64,000 bases of DNA from Mycolicibacterium cosmeticum (GCF_000613185.1 NZ_CCBB010000001.1:2480001-2544000); one strand, 5' to 3'; counted from the stretch's first letter, positions 20,129 through 29,796 are shown. A program made the numbers and translations. The notes: generated from the sequence alone by a model not told the origin.

Positions 20129-21079
20129 ATGTGGAGGGCCGGATCGCTGGTCGGCCAGGGCAGCGAGCTGAAACGGCGGATGCTGCTGTCCTCGTTCGCG
20201 GCCCTGTTGCTGCTCTACGGTCTGGCGGCGATCAGCTCGTACGTGATCGACGTCCCCCGCACCGACGGCCGGGGCGAACTGCTGGCCTGTGCCGCCGCGG
20301 CCCTGGGTCTGCTGCTGATCGCCCGGCCGCGCCCGGGTCCCCGCAGGCAGGCGGCGACCATGATCTGCCTGGCCGCCGCACCGATCCTGTCCATCCTGTT
20401 CCATCAGGCGCTCGAGGCGCAGGTGTGGTCGGTGGTGCCGCTGATGTTCGTCGCGATCTTCATCCGCACCTGGTATCCCGCGGTGCCCGCGCGGATCGCC
20501 ACCACGGTGCTGATCGCGGCCGCCATCGGCGGTCTGCTGTTCGCCCCGGTCCCGGTGCCGGGGCTGTGGCTGGTCATCTACGCCGTCAGCATCCTGGGCG
20601 CGCAAGAGGTCTTCGGGATCATCACCTCGACGCTGATCGAGGCGGCCTTCCGGGATCCGCTGACCTCGGTGTGGAATCGCACGGGTGTCGACGAGTACGC
20701 CCGGCGGCTCACCGAGCACGCCCGTCGTACCCGAAAGCCGTTGGCCGTCATGGTGTTCGACGTGGACGACTTCAAGACGGTCAACGACGTGCACGGCCAT
20801 CCGGCCGGTGACGACCTGCTGGTGCAGGTGGCCGGGCGGCTGGCCGGCCGGTTGCCCGAACGCAGTGTCCTCGGCCGGATCGGCGGCGACGAGTTCGTCG
20901 CGATCGTCGCGGGGTACGACCTCGAGGCGGCGCGGGCACTGGCCGGTGAACTCGCCGCCGGGCATCAGGTGGCGGTGTCCTTCGGCGTCGCCGCCGGTGA
21001 CCCGCACCGCGAGGACATCCGCGAGCTGTTCACCGGGGCCGATGACGACCTGTACCGGCGTAAGCGGTTACGCCGGTAA
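20129..21079 (+). CDS. Membrane-bound diguanylate cyclase (GGDEF)
   Basis: A 316-residue protein. About five to six transmembrane helices (residues 18-165) replace a classical sensor domain. The C-terminal GGDEF domain has an intact active site GGDEF at 252-256 and the metal Asp211 in FDVDDFK, so it should make c-di-GMP from two GTP. The position five residues before GGDEF reads PERS rather than RxxD, so the usual product-inhibition I-site is absent. No EAL phosphodiesterase domain is present. The input signal is unknown. Confidence 0.9.
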   Translation: MWRAGSLVGQGSELKRRMLLSSFAALLLLYGLAAISSYVIDVPRTDGRGELLACAAAALGLLLIARPRPGPRRQAATMICLAAAPILSILFHQALEAQVWSVVPLMFVAIFIRTWYPAVPARIATTVLIAAAIGGLLFAPVPVPGLWLVIYAVSILGAQEVFGIITSTLIEAAFRDPLTSVWNRTGVDEYARRLTEHARRTRKPLAVMVFDVDDFKTVNDVHGHPAGDDLLVQVAGRLAGRLPERSVLGRIGGDEFVAIVAGYDLEAARALAGELAAGHQVAVSFGVAAGDPHREDIRELFTGADDDLYRRKRLRR

Positions 21080-21124
21080 TCACTGCCGGTTTGCCGGGCA
21101 CCGTTTGTGGCCACCCTGAACCGC

Positions 21125-21280
21125 ATGGAACAGCACAAGACGCCCCCGCCGACACCCGAGGACGCCACCCAGGCCACCGCCGAGCAACGCGAACTGCAGG
21201 AGCAGCTGGATCACCAGGACGGGGACCCGGACGCGCCGGCCCGCTTCCAGAGCCGTCGCCAGATCGCCGACGAGACCTGA
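21125..21280 (+). CDS. Small hydrophilic protein, 51 residues
   Basis: An ATG-started frame of 51 codons between the cyclase and the kinase. The product is polar and acidic (Glu/Gln/Asp-rich, for example TAEQRELQEQLDHQDGD) and likely part helical, ending RFQSRRQIADET. Codon use is like its neighbours. No family recognised and no strong ribosome site, so it is a candidate only. Confidence 0.5.
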   Translation: MEQHKTPPPTPEDATQATAEQRELQEQLDHQDGDPDAPARFQSRRQIADET

Positions 21281-21298
21281 AGCGCTTAATCTGACAGG

Positions 21299-22159
21299 GT
21301 GTTCGAGGCCGGTGACATCATCTCCGGCTTCGTCGTCGAGGCGTGCCTGGGCGGTGGCGGAGCGGCCGACGTCTACCGCGTCCACCGGACGGGTGAGGCC
21401 GAGCCCTTGGCGCTCAAGGTCATCCACACCGACGCCACCAACCGCGACCTCGCGCGGGAGCGGCTGGCCCGCGAGTTCACCATCGCCTCGACGTTGCGTC
21501 ACCCACACATCGTGGCCACCTACGAACACGGCGAAACCGCATCGGCGCAACCGCAGTTGTGGATGGCCATGCAGTACGTCGACGGCCCGCCGGCCTCGGT
21601 GTTGGTCCCGGCGCCGGGCCGTGAACCGGATGTCGCGGCCGTCGCCACGGTGGCCGGCCAGGTGGCCGGCGCCCTCGACTATGCCCACGCGATGGAGGTG
21701 ATCCATCGAGACGTCAAGCCTGCCAACATCTTGCTGTCCGCCGACCACCGGCAGAGTTATCTGACCGATTTCGGCATCGCGCAACTCGCCGACGACGTGC
21801 GGCCACTGGCCAGCAACGGCCGGGTGCGGGGCTCCATCGCCTACGCCGCACCGGAACTACTGCAGGGCCAGCAGCTCAGTGCCGCGACCGACCTCTATGC
21901 GTTGGCGTGCACCGTTTTCGAGTGGCTCACCGGCGCGCCCCCTTTCCCCCGCGGCACGGCGTTCGCCATCACCTATGCGCACCTGCGCGACCCGGTCCCG
22001 GCGCTCACCGCTCGCCGGCCGTGGTTGCCGGGTTCACTCAACGCCGTGTTCGCCAAGGCGCTCGCGAAGAACCCGGCGGCCCGCTATGAGTCCTGCACCG
22101 GCTTCGTCGACATCGTCGCCCGCACGTTGCGCGACGTCCCGGTGCCAGGCGGCCGCTAG
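21299..22159 (+). CDS. Soluble PknB-type Ser/Thr protein kinase
   Basis: A 286-residue protein made of only a Hanks-type kinase domain. Gly-rich loop LGGGGAADV, Lys40 in LALKVI, Glu59 in the C-helix, catalytic loop HRDVKPANILL (Asp138, Asn143), DFG at 157-159 and YAAPELL in the activation segment are all intact. It lacks the transmembrane helix and the PASTA or sensor domains seen in most mycobacterial kinases. The activation loop has few Ser/Thr (one Ser before RVRGS). GTG start. The substrate is unknown; proximity to the cyclase may be incidental. Confidence 0.9.
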   Translation: MFEAGDIISGFVVEACLGGGGAADVYRVHRTGEAEPLALKVIHTDATNRDLARERLAREFTIASTLRHPHIVATYEHGETASAQPQLWMAMQYVDGPPASVLVPAPGREPDVAAVATVAGQVAGALDYAHAMEVIHRDVKPANILLSADHRQSYLTDFGIAQLADDVRPLASNGRVRGSIAYAAPELLQGQQLSAATDLYALACTVFEWLTGAPPFPRGTAFAITYAHLRDPVPALTARRPWLPGSLNAVFAKALAKNPAARYESCTGFVDIVARTLRDVPVPGGR

Positions 22160-22281
22160 GTACCGCACCGGTCACCGGGGACGACGGCGCCGTGTAGCGC
22201 AATGTTTACATCGCTCGACTTTCGCGCCTCGCCGGCCCGGCTTACGGTCGAGCGACCACGCAGTCACCGACGGGGAGCGGG

Positions 22282-23763
22282 ATGACCACAGAATCGACGT
22301 ACGACAATTCGGCCCTGAACCACGAGGACGAGGGTTATCACAAGGCCCTCAAACCCCGCCAGATCCAGATGATCGCCATCGGCGGGGCGATCGGCACCGG
22401 CCTTTTCATGGGTGCGGGCAGCCGGCTGCACAGCGCCGGTCCCGGTTTGTTCCTCGTGTACGCGGTCTGCGGCATCTTCGTGTTCTTCATCCTGCGCGCC
22501 CTCGGCGAGCTGGTGTTGCATCGGCCGTCGTCGGGCTCGTTCGTCTCCTATGCGCGCGAATTCTTCGGTGAGAAAACCGCTTACGTGACGGGCTGGCTGT
22601 ACTTCTTCAACTGGGCGGCCACCGCGATCGTGGACGTCACGGCGGTGGCGCTGTATGTGCACTACTGGGGGATGTTCGAAGCGATCCCGCAATGGCTGAT
22701 CGCCCTCATCGCCCTGGGCATCGTCCTGACCATGAACATCATCTCGGTGAAACTGTTCGGCGAGATGGAGTTCTGGGCGTCGATCATCAAGGTCGCCGCG
22801 TTGGTGACCTTCCTGGTCGTCGGCATCGTCTTCCTGGCCGGGCGGTTCCAGATCAACGGCCAATCCACCGGTTTCGGCGTGATCGCCGATAACGGCGGCC
22901 TGCTGCCGGTCGGCATCTTCCCACTGGTGGTGGTCACCTCGGGTGTGATCTTCGCTTATGCCGCAGTCGAACTCGTCGGCATCGCGGCGGGCGAGACCGC
23001 GGACCCGCCCAAGGTGATGCCGCGGGCGATCAACTCGGTGATCGTGCGCATCGCGTTGTTCTACGTCGGCTCGCTGGTGTTGCTCGCCCTATTGTTGCCC
23101 TACACCGAATTCCACAAGGGCGAGAGCCCGTTCGTGACGTTCTTCTCCAAGATCGGGGTCCCGGCGGCCGGCGGCATCATGAACCTGGTGGTGCTGACCG
23201 CCGCGATGTCCAGTCTCAACGCCGGGCTGTATTCCACCGGGCGCATCCTGCGCTCGATGGCGATGAACGGCAGCGGTCCGGCCTTCACGGCGAAGATGAA
23301 CCGCAACGGCGTCCCGTTCGGCGGGATCGCCCTGACCGGCGCCCTGACTCTGCTCGGCGTCGTGCTCAACCTGTTCGTGCCCGAGGACGCCTTCAACATC
23401 GCGCTGGACCTGTCGGCCCTCGGCATCATCTCGACGTGGGCCATGATTGTGGCCTGTCAGCTCCAGCTGTACCGCTGGGAGCGCAAGGGCATCCTGCAGC
23501 GGCCCACGTTTCGGTTGCCGGGCACGCCGTACACCGGCTACCTGACACTGGTCTTCCTGGCCGCGGTCACCGTTCTGATGTGTTATGAGAACATCTGGAA
23601 TCTGATCGCGATCATCGTCCTGGTCCCGATGCTGATCGGCGGCTGGTACGCGGTGCGTGGCAAGGTGACGGCGCTGGCGGCCCAGCGCATGGGCTACACC
23701 GGCGACTACCCGGTGATCCCGCAGCCGCCGATTCCCGAAGGGCCCGGCGAACACCGGGATTGA
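22282..23763 (+). CDS. ansP: L-asparagine-type amino acid permease (APC family)
   Basis: A 493-residue APC transporter with about 12 transmembrane helices. Signature regions: [41 protein letters not shown] and the helix-8 stretch [22 protein letters not shown]. Remembered AnsP1/AnsP2 of M. tuberculosis share these stretches almost residue for residue, so L-asparagine/proton symport is the best guess. Ribosome site GGGGAGCGGG just before ATG. An 8-bp inverted repeat (CGCTCGAC 22212-22219, GTCGAGCG 22247-22254) lies in the leader. Confidence 0.88.
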   Translation: MTTESTYDNSALNHEDEGYHKALKPRQIQMIAIGGAIGTGLFMGAGSRLHSAGPGLFLVYAVCGIFVFFILRALGELVLHRPSSGSFVSYAREFFGEKTAYVTGWLYFFNWAATAIVDVTAVALYVHYWGMFEAIPQWLIALIALGIVLTMNIISVKLFGEMEFWASIIKVAALVTFLVVGIVFLAGRFQINGQSTGFGVIADNGGLLPVGIFPLVVVTSGVIFAYAAVELVGIAAGETADPPKVMPRAINSVIVRIALFYVGSLVLLALLLPYTEFHKGESPFVTFFSKIGVPAAGGIMNLVVLTAAMSSLNAGLYSTGRILRSMAMNGSGPAFTAKMNRNGVPFGGIALTGALTLLGVVLNLFVPEDAFNIALDLSALGIISTWAMIVACQLQLYRWERKGILQRPTFRLPGTPYTGYLTLVFLAAVTVLMCYENIWNLIAIIVLVPMLIGGWYAVRGKVTALAAQRMGYTGDYPVIPQPPIPEGPGEHRD

Positions 23764-23864
23764 GGCCCAGCCCGCCGCGCCGAGAACGGCGCCCTGACGG
23801 GTGTCGAGCGTCACCGGGAGTGCGGCGATCTCCAGGTTGACCGGCGCGGCGGCGCTACCCCAAA

Positions 23865-24083
23865 ATGTTTAGCGTGGGTAAACGCACGGAAGAAGATCAG
23901 GTGAACGACGTGACGACGCGGCTGCTGGAGAAATACTCCGGTCTGCCCGCCGAGCACGTCACCGCCGCGGTCGCCGACGCCCACCGGCATTTCGTCACCA
24001 GCACCGTACGCGACTACATCGCCCTGCTGGTCGAGCGCCGTGCCGTGGCCAACCTGACGAGTCGGCCTACAGCCGCGCCCTGA
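23865..24083 (+). CDS. Small three-helix-bundle protein
   Basis: A 72-residue protein, mostly helical, with LLEKYSGLPAEHVTAAVADAHRHF and VRDYIALLVERRAV. This matches the small actinobacterial family described as three-helix bundle dimerization domain proteins. Function unknown. Its 3' end overlaps the convergent yqeY-like gene by 17 bases. The ATG at 23865 has AT-rich sequence upstream but no clear ribosome site. Confidence 0.75.
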   Translation: MFSVGKRTEEDQVNDVTTRLLEKYSGLPAEHVTAAVADAHRHFVTSTVRDYIALLVERRAVANLTSRPTAAP

Positions 24084-24531
24084 CGGCCGCCGACAGCCGC
24101 GATCCGTCAGCCTTGCCCGCGGCGATCGCCGTGGCGGCCTTCATCACCTGACCCATCTGCCGCATCCCCGGCCGCTCGCCGATCTCCTCGGCGATCTGCG
24201 CGATCGCGGTGTCGACCACGTCGGCGACTTCGGCCTCGGTCAGGGGCGTCGGCAGGTATTCGTCGATCACCCGGGCCTCGGCATGCTCGTTGGCGGCCAA
24301 TTCGCCGCGGCCGTTCTGCGTGTAGATCTCCGCGGCCTCGGCCCGCTTCTTGGCTTCCCGCGCAAGCACCTTGAGCACCTCGTCATCGGACAGTTCGCGC
24401 GCCTGCTTGCCGGACACCTCCTCGGCCCCGATCGAGGCGATCAGCATCCGCAGCGTCGCCGTCCGCAATTTGTCCTGTGCTTTCATCGCCGCGGTGAGAT
24501 CCGCACGCAGCCGGTCTTTCAGTTCCGCCAT
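24067..24531 (-). CDS. GatB/YqeY domain protein (Rv3688c)
   Basis: A 154-residue protein starting MAELKDRLRADL. The YqeY pattern is clear: LRMLIASIGAEEVSG, EAKKRAEAAEIYTQNGRGELA, EYLPTPLTEAEV and the C-terminal MRQMGQVMKAATAIAAGKADGSRLSAAVRARL. The C-terminal module resembles the tRNA-binding tail of GatB, but free-standing YqeY has no proven role. The earlier in-frame ATG was not used because it adds non-conserved residues and overlaps the divergent gene. Confidence 0.9.
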   Translation of the reverse strand: MAELKDRLRADLTAAMKAQDKLRTATLRMLIASIGAEEVSGKQARELSDDEVLKVLAREAKKRAEAAEIYTQNGRGELAANEHAEARVIDEYLPTPLTEAEVADVVDTAIAQIAEEIGERPGMRQMGQVMKAATAIAAGKADGSRLSAAVRARL

Positions 24532-24608
24532 GGCTGCGACGCTACGCCTGCCGGGGTCGACATCCGGATACGTTGTCAATTACCCGAGTCGACTACAGGA
24601 TGGTGGCC

Positions 24609-25730
24609 ATGTACAGCGATCCCGGTGGGTATGGCGGCGGACCCCGCCCGGCCTACCCGCCGCCCGGATACGGTGGCTATCCCGGCCATCCGGGCTACCC
24701 CGGCTATCCCCCACCGGGTCACGGCTATTACGGCGGGTATCCGGGCCCGCCCCCGGAGGTCAAGCCCGGCATCATCGCGCTGCGTCCGCTGAACCTGTCC
24801 GACATCTTCAACGGCGCCTTCGCCTACATCCGGGCCAACCCCAAGGCCACCCTGGGACTGACCACCATCGTGGTGGTCATCGCGCAGTTGTTCGCGCTGC
24901 TGTTGCAGATCACCCCGCTGGCCAGCAGCGGTGCGCTGGACTCCGCCTACACCGGCGAGGACGCGCCGGCGGTGGCACTGATCGGCCCCACCCTGGGCAC
25001 CATCGCCGGTGCCGTCGCCACCTGGGTGTCGGGCATCGTGCTGGCCGGACTGCTGACCGTCATCGTGGGGCGCGCCGTCTTCGGATCGGGAATCACCATC
25101 GGCGCGGCCTGGCAGCGGCTGCGCGGCCGAATCTGGGCACTGCTCGGATTCACCGCGCTCGAGGCGGTGGGGGCGATCCTGCTCGTCGGCGTCGCCGTCG
25201 GGCTGACCGTCGTGGCGGTCGTGGTGGGCGACGCCGCCGCGGGGTTCCTGGTCGGCATTCCGCTCCTGCTCGGTCTGGTCATCCTGATGGTGTACCTGGG
25301 CACCATGCTGAGCTTCGTCCCGCCGCTCATCGTGCTGGAGCGGCTACCCATCCTCGCCGCGGTTCAGCGGTCGTTCGCGTTGATCCGCAACGATTTCTGG
25401 CGGGTGTTCGGCATCCGCCTGCTGGCCACCATGGTGGCGGGCATGATCGCCGGCGCGGTGGCGGTGCCGTTCAGCTTCGGCGGCCAGATTCTGCTGCTCG
25501 CCTCGGAGACCACCGCCGCGGCGGTGGTCGGCCTGGTGCTGATCTCCGTGGGAGCCGCGATCGGGCAGATCCTCACCTCGCCGTTCACCGCGGGGGTGGT
25601 CGTGTTGCAGTACACCGATCGCCGGATCCGCGCGGAGGCCTTCGATCTGGTGTTGCAGACGGGCGCCGGCGCCGGTCCGGTCGCCCCCGCGGACAGTACC
25701 GACCACCTGTGGCTGACCCGCCGGCCCTGA
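24609..25730 (+). CDS. Proline/glycine/tyrosine-rich membrane protein (Rv3689 type)
   Basis: A 373-residue protein. The first about 45 residues are a low-complexity Gly-Tyr-Pro segment (repeats of GYPG/YPPPG), probably cytoplasmic and disordered. About six transmembrane helices follow. The core resembles the glycerophosphoryl-diester-phosphodiesterase membrane-domain (DUF7847-like) fold. It heads the cluster with DUF4129, DUF4350, MoxR and DUF58 genes, two bases from the next start. ATG at 24609 has AGGA eight bases upstream; ATG at 24600 is also possible. Confidence 0.85.
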   Translation: MYSDPGGYGGGPRPAYPPPGYGGYPGHPGYPGYPPPGHGYYGGYPGPPPEVKPGIIALRPLNLSDIFNGAFAYIRANPKATLGLTTIVVVIAQLFALLLQITPLASSGALDSAYTGEDAPAVALIGPTLGTIAGAVATWVSGIVLAGLLTVIVGRAVFGSGITIGAAWQRLRGRIWALLGFTALEAVGAILLVGVAVGLTVVAVVVGDAAAGFLVGIPLLLGLVILMVYLGTMLSFVPPLIVLERLPILAAVQRSFALIRNDFWRVFGIRLLATMVAGMIAGAVAVPFSFGGQILLLASETTAAAVVGLVLISVGAAIGQILTSPFTAGVVVLQYTDRRIRAEAFDLVLQTGAGAGPVAPADSTDHLWLTRRP

Positions 25731-25731
25731 C

Positions 25732-26379
25732 GTGTCCGGACTCGACATCGACAGCGACGCCGCCCATGAGGCGGCGCAACGTGAACTGGGCAAGCCGATC
25801 TACCCGAAGCCGTCGCTGACCGACCAGCTGTGGGCCTGGCTCGAGGACCTGCTCTACCGGGTGTTCAGTGCGGGTTCGTCGGTGCCCGGCGGGTGGATCA
25901 CCGTCGGGCTGCTGTCGCTGCTGGTCGTCATCGCGGCCGTGGTGGCGATCCGGGTGGCGATGCGCGCCATGCGCACCCGCCGCGGCGGTGATGTCGCCCT
26001 GTTCGACGGCCACCAGCTCGGCTCCGCCGAACACCGCGCCCTGGCGCAACAGTGTGCCGCGCAAGGGGATTGGGCGGCCGCCATCCGGCACCGGCTCCGT
26101 GCGGTCGCACGCAAGCTGGAGGAGACGGGGGTGCTCGACCCGGTGCCCGGGCGCACCGCCACCGAACTCGCCCGCGATGCGGCCGCCGCCGTGGGCGGCC
26201 TGCGCGACGAATTGAGCCGTGCTGCCGAGATTTTCAACGACGTGGCCTACGGCGCCCGCCCGGCCACCGAGGCCGGTTACCGGGTGATCGCCGGCCTGGA
26301 CGACCACCTGGACCATGCCGCGGCCGCGCCGCCGGGCGCCCCGAGCGCCGTACCCGACGCCTGGGTTCCGGTGCGATGA
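25732..26379 (+). CDS. DUF4129 membrane protein (Rv3690 type)
   Basis: A 215-residue protein, GTG start. A helical N-terminus, one strong transmembrane helix (WITVGLLSLLVVIAAVVAIRVAM), then a cytoplasmic DUF4129-type helical domain with AIRHRLRAVARKLEETGVLDPVPGRTATELA. DUF4129 domains are often found with transglutaminase-like and MoxR/DUF58 proteins. The stop overlaps the next gene's ATG (ATGA). Confidence 0.85.
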   Translation: MSGLDIDSDAAHEAAQRELGKPIYPKPSLTDQLWAWLEDLLYRVFSAGSSVPGGWITVGLLSLLVVIAAVVAIRVAMRAMRTRRGGDVALFDGHQLGSAEHRALAQQCAAQGDWAAAIRHRLRAVARKLEETGVLDPVPGRTATELARDAAAAVGGLRDELSRAAEIFNDVAYGARPATEAGYRVIAGLDDHLDHAAAAPPGAPSAVPDAWVPVR

Positions 26380-27515
26380 CGACAACCAGTTCACCGGCGG
26401 CGCCCGGGGTGAGTCGATGGCGGACCGCGCGCTGGGCCACGCTCGCGGTGGCCGCCGTCATCGCCGTCGCCGTGCTGACCACGGTTCTCACCGCGCCGCG
26501 GCCCGGCGGGCTGATGGAGGCCGGTTCCACCTCACCCGACGGCGCCCACGCCCTGGTCACCCTCCTCGGTGAGCACGGTGTCGACGTCGTGGTCGCCGAC
26601 GATCTCGAGGCGGTGGTCCGGGCCGCCCGCCCCGACACGTTGATCGTCGTGGCGCAGACCTTCTTCCTCTATGACGACGACACTCTGGCGACCCTGGCCG
26701 GCCTGCCCGGCGACCGGTTGGTGGTGGCTCCCACGTCGGCCACCCGGGAACGGCTCGCACCCGGGGTCCGCCGCGACGGCGCCACCGCGTTCGGCGGCGC
26801 CCCCGATTGTGATCTGCCGGAAGCCGTCCGTACCGGTGACGCCGATCTGGGCCTCAGCGATACCTTTGCGGCGGCGGGGACGCGCACCGTCAGCCGGTGC
26901 TACCGCGGTGCGCTGGTGCGCTACACCGAGGCGGGCCGCACCGTCACCGTGGTCGGCAGCAGCGATTTCATGACCAACGGTGGCCTGCTCGGCAAGGGCA
27001 ACGCCGCGTTGGCGATGAACCTGGCCGGCGCCCGCGACCGGGTGATCTGGTACGCGCCACAGCGCACCGAGGGCGGCACCGAGGGCGCGAAGACGATCAC
27101 CGACCTGATCCCAGACCGGGTGTACTGGGCGGTGCTGCAACTGGGTCTGTCCGTCGCGCTTTTCGCGTGGTGGCGGGGACGCCGGCTGGGGCGGTTGGTG
27201 GCCGAGGACCTACCGGTGGTGGTGCGGGCGTCGGAAACCGTGGAGGGCCGGGCCCGGCTGTACCGGTCCCGCCGGGCCAGGGCGCATGCCGCCGCCGCGT
27301 TGCGCACCGCCGCCCTGGGCCGGCTGCTGCCGCGATTGGGTCTCGGCGCCGCCGCCGGCGAGGCCGCCGTCAGCCAGGCCGTCGCCCAGCGTTGCGGACA
27401 GCCTCCGAACACGGTGAGCCACATCCTGTTCGGGCCCCCACCCGGAACCGACGCCGAACTCCACCAACTCGCCCACCAGCTCGACGACATCGAAAGGCAG
27501 GTCACCCAGTCGTGA
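26376..27515 (+). CDS. DUF4350 membrane protein (Rv3691 type)
   Basis: A 379-residue protein. An N-terminal transmembrane helix (WATLAVAAVIAVAVLTTVLTA), an extracytoplasmic or luminal domain of Rossmann-like strands (VDVVVADDLEAVV, TLIVVAQTFF, VTVVGSSDFMTN), a second helix near residue 255 and a cytoplasmic tail. The SDFMTN..LLG.GNAA motif is typical of DUF4350, related to GldG-like gliding/ABC accessory domains. It overlaps the DUF4129 gene upstream (ATGA) and moxR2 downstream (GTGA). Confidence 0.85.
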   Translation: MTTTSSPAAPGVSRWRTARWATLAVAAVIAVAVLTTVLTAPRPGGLMEAGSTSPDGAHALVTLLGEHGVDVVVADDLEAVVRAARPDTLIVVAQTFFLYDDDTLATLAGLPGDRLVVAPTSATRERLAPGVRRDGATAFGGAPDCDLPEAVRTGDADLGLSDTFAAAGTRTVSRCYRGALVRYTEAGRTVTVVGSSDFMTNGGLLGKGNAALAMNLAGARDRVIWYAPQRTEGGTEGAKTITDLIPDRVYWAVLQLGLSVALFAWWRGRRLGRLVAEDLPVVVRASETVEGRARLYRSRRARAHAAAALRTAALGRLLPRLGLGAAAGEAAVSQAVAQRCGQPPNTVSHILFGPPPGTDAELHQLAHQLDDIERQVTQS

Positions 27516-28474
27516 GTCAGCCCTCCCCCCAGGACGCCGCCCGCGACGCGTTGCTCGCCCTGCGCAACGAGATCGGCAAGGCCGTCGTCGGCCAGGAAGC
27601 GGTGGTGAGCGGCCTGGTCATCGCCTTGCTGTGCCGGGGGCACGTGCTGCTGGAGGGGGTGCCCGGCGTGGCCAAGACGCTGCTGGTGCGCACCCTGGCG
27701 GCGGCCCTGCAGCTGGACTTCAAACGGGTGCAGTTCACCCCGGACCTGATGCCCGGCGACGTCACCGGCTCGCTGGTGTACGACGCCCGCACCGCCGAGT
27801 TCGAATTCCGGGCCGGCCCGGTGTTCACCCACCTGCTGCTGGCCGACGAGATCAACCGCACCCCACCCAAGACCCAGGCCGCGCTGCTGGAGGCAATGGA
27901 GGAGCGGCAGGTCAGTGTCGACGGCGAACCCCGCCCACTGCCGGACCCGTTCATCGTCGCGGCCACCCAGAACCCCATCGAGTACGAGGGCACGTACCAG
28001 CTGCCGGAGGCGCAGCTGGACCGCTTCCTGCTCAAGCTGAATGTGCCGCTACCGCCGCGCGATCAGGAGATCGCCATCCTGGACCGGCACGCGCGCGGCT
28101 TCGACCCGCGTGACCTGTCGTCGGTGCGCCCGGTGGCGGGCCCGGCCGAACTGGCCGCCGGCCGCGACGGGGTGCGCCAGGTGCTGGTCTCTGCGGAGGT
28201 GCTGGGCTACATCGTCGATATCGTCGGCGCCACCCGGCAGTCACCGTCGCTGCAGCTGGGGGTGTCCCCGCGCGGGGCCACCGCGTTGCTGGCGACCGCC
28301 CGGTCGTGGGCCTGGTTGTCGGGCCGCAACTATGTGACCCCCGACGACGTGAAGGCGATGGCCCGGCCCACCCTGCGACACCGCATCGCCCTGCGGCCGG
28401 AGGCCGAGCTGGAAGGGGCCAGCCCCGACGGTGTGCTGGACGGCATCCTGACCTCCGTCCCGGTGCCGCGCTAG
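27512..28474 (+). CDS. moxR2: MoxR-type AAA+ ATPase
   Basis: A 320-residue AAA+ ATPase of the MoxR group. Walker A EGVPGVAKT, Walker B LLLADEINR, sensor 1 ATQNP, arginine-containing LPEAQLDRF and the C-terminal lid are all intact. MoxR ATPases act as chaperones, usually with vWA/DUF58 partners encoded beside them, as here. It is equivalent to Rv3692. GTG start inside the DUF4350 stop; its own stop overlaps the DUF58 GTG by one base. Confidence 0.92.
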   Translation: MSQPSPQDAARDALLALRNEIGKAVVGQEAVVSGLVIALLCRGHVLLEGVPGVAKTLLVRTLAAALQLDFKRVQFTPDLMPGDVTGSLVYDARTAEFEFRAGPVFTHLLLADEINRTPPKTQAALLEAMEERQVSVDGEPRPLPDPFIVAATQNPIEYEGTYQLPEAQLDRFLLKLNVPLPPRDQEIAILDRHARGFDPRDLSSVRPVAGPAELAAGRDGVRQVLVSAEVLGYIVDIVGATRQSPSLQLGVSPRGATALLATARSWAWLSGRNYVTPDDVKAMARPTLRHRIALRPEAELEGASPDGVLDGILTSVPVPR

Positions 28475-29796
28475 TGGTGTTGACCGGCCGCACCGGCATG
28501 ATCGCGGTGATCGGCACGCTGCCGGTGCTGCTGTCACCGTGGCCCGCCGTGACGGTGGTCCTGCTCGCCCTGCTGCTGGCCGCGGCGGTGGGCGTCGACG
28601 TGGCGCTGGCCGCGGATCCGCGGGCGGTGCAGGCACACCGGTCCGGCGATACCACCGCACGGCTGGGCCAACCGGTGCGCACCGAGCTGATGTTGCACAA
28701 CGACGGGTCACGGCGGTTGCGCGGCCGGGTCCGGGATGCCTGGCCGCCCAGCGCCTGCGCGACGCCGCGCGACAGCGCGGTGGACATCGCAGCGGGACAA
28801 CGCCTCCGGATCGTCACCACGCTGGCACCGGTGCGGCGCGGCGACCAGCGCCCGGCGCATGTGACGATTCGTTCCATCGGCCCGCTCGGCCTGGCCGGGC
28901 GGCAGCGGTCGCATCACGTGGACGGCACGGTGCGCATCCTGCCGCCGTTCCTGTCCCGCAAGCACCTGCCGTCCAGGCTGGCCAAACTGCGCGAACTCGA
29001 CGGCATGGTTCCGGTGCTGATCCGCGGTCAGGGCACCGAATTCGATTCGCTGCGTGAATATGTCGTCGGTGACGACGTGCGTTCGATCGACTGGCGAGCC
29101 ACCGCGCGGCGCGCCGACGTGGTGGTCCGGACGTGGCGTCCCGAGCGCGACCGCCGGGTGGTGATCGTGCTCGACACCGGCCGCACCTCGGCCGGACGCA
29201 TCGGGGTGGACCCGACGTCCCAGGACCCCAGCAGCTGGCCGCGGCTGGACTGGTCCATGGACGCCGCGCTGCTGCTGGCCGCGCTGGCCGCACGGGCCGG
29301 TGACCACGTGGACTTCCTGGCGCACGACCGCGTTCCGCGAGCCACGGTGTTCAACGCCGCGCGCACCGAGGTGCTGGCCCAGTTGGTCCAGGCGATGGCG
29401 CCCTTGCAGCCGGCGCTGGTCGAATCCGACGCCGCGGCAACCGTTTCCGCGGTGCAACGCCGGGTCCGCCGACGCGCCCTGGTGGTGCTGCTCACCGACC
29501 TCAACGCCTCGGCCCTGGATGAGGGCCTGATGGCGGTGCTGCCGCAACTGGCCGCCCGGCACCAGGTGTTGCTCGCGGCGGTGGCCGACCCCCGGGTGGA
29601 CGAATTGGCGGCCGGTCGGGCCGACGCCGCACAGGTCTATGACGCCGCGGCGGCCGAACGGTCCCGCAATGACCGCCACGAGATCGCGGCCCGGCTGCGG
29701 CGGCACGGCGTCGACGTCGTCGACGCGCCACCCGAGGAGCTGGCCCCCGCGCTGGCCGACCGCTACCTGGCGATGAAGGCCACCGGCAGGCTCTAG
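28474..29796 (+). CDS. DUF58 / vWA-like protein (Rv3693 type)
   Basis: A 440-residue protein with two N-terminal transmembrane helices (MIAVIGTLPVLL..VTVVLLALLLAAAV). An immunoglobulin-like region comes next, then the DUF58 core REYVVGDDVRSIDWRATARRADVVVRTW and a vWA-like domain (VIVLDTGRTSAG, VVLLTDLNASAL). The MIDAS-type D-x-G-x-T/S pattern in LDTGRTSAG suggests metal binding. It is likely the client or partner of the MoxR ATPase. The start is GTG at 28474 or the adjacent GTG at 28477. Confidence 0.88.
   Translation: MVLTGRTGMIAVIGTLPVLLSPWPAVTVVLLALLLAAAVGVDVALAADPRAVQAHRSGDTTARLGQPVRTELMLHNDGSRRLRGRVRDAWPPSACATPRDSAVDIAAGQRLRIVTTLAPVRRGDQRPAHVTIRSIGPLGLAGRQRSHHVDGTVRILPPFLSRKHLPSRLAKLRELDGMVPVLIRGQGTEFDSLREYVVGDDVRSIDWRATARRADVVVRTWRPERDRRVVIVLDTGRTSAGRIGVDPTSQDPSSWPRLDWSMDAALLLAALAARAGDHVDFLAHDRVPRATVFNAARTEVLAQLVQAMAPLQPALVESDAAATVSAVQRRVRRRALVVLLTDLNASALDEGLMAVLPQLAARHQVLLAAVADPRVDELAAGRADAAQVYDAAAAERSRNDRHEIAARLRRHGVDVVDAPPEELAPALADRYLAMKATGRL

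Noticed and set aside
23764..23864. Coding-like minus-strand stretch (APVNLEIAALPVTLDTRQGAVLGAAG)
   Set aside because: It reads like real protein but is only about 30 codons, runs on into the antisense of ansP without a stop and has no start or family. It could be a relic; support is too weak to list.
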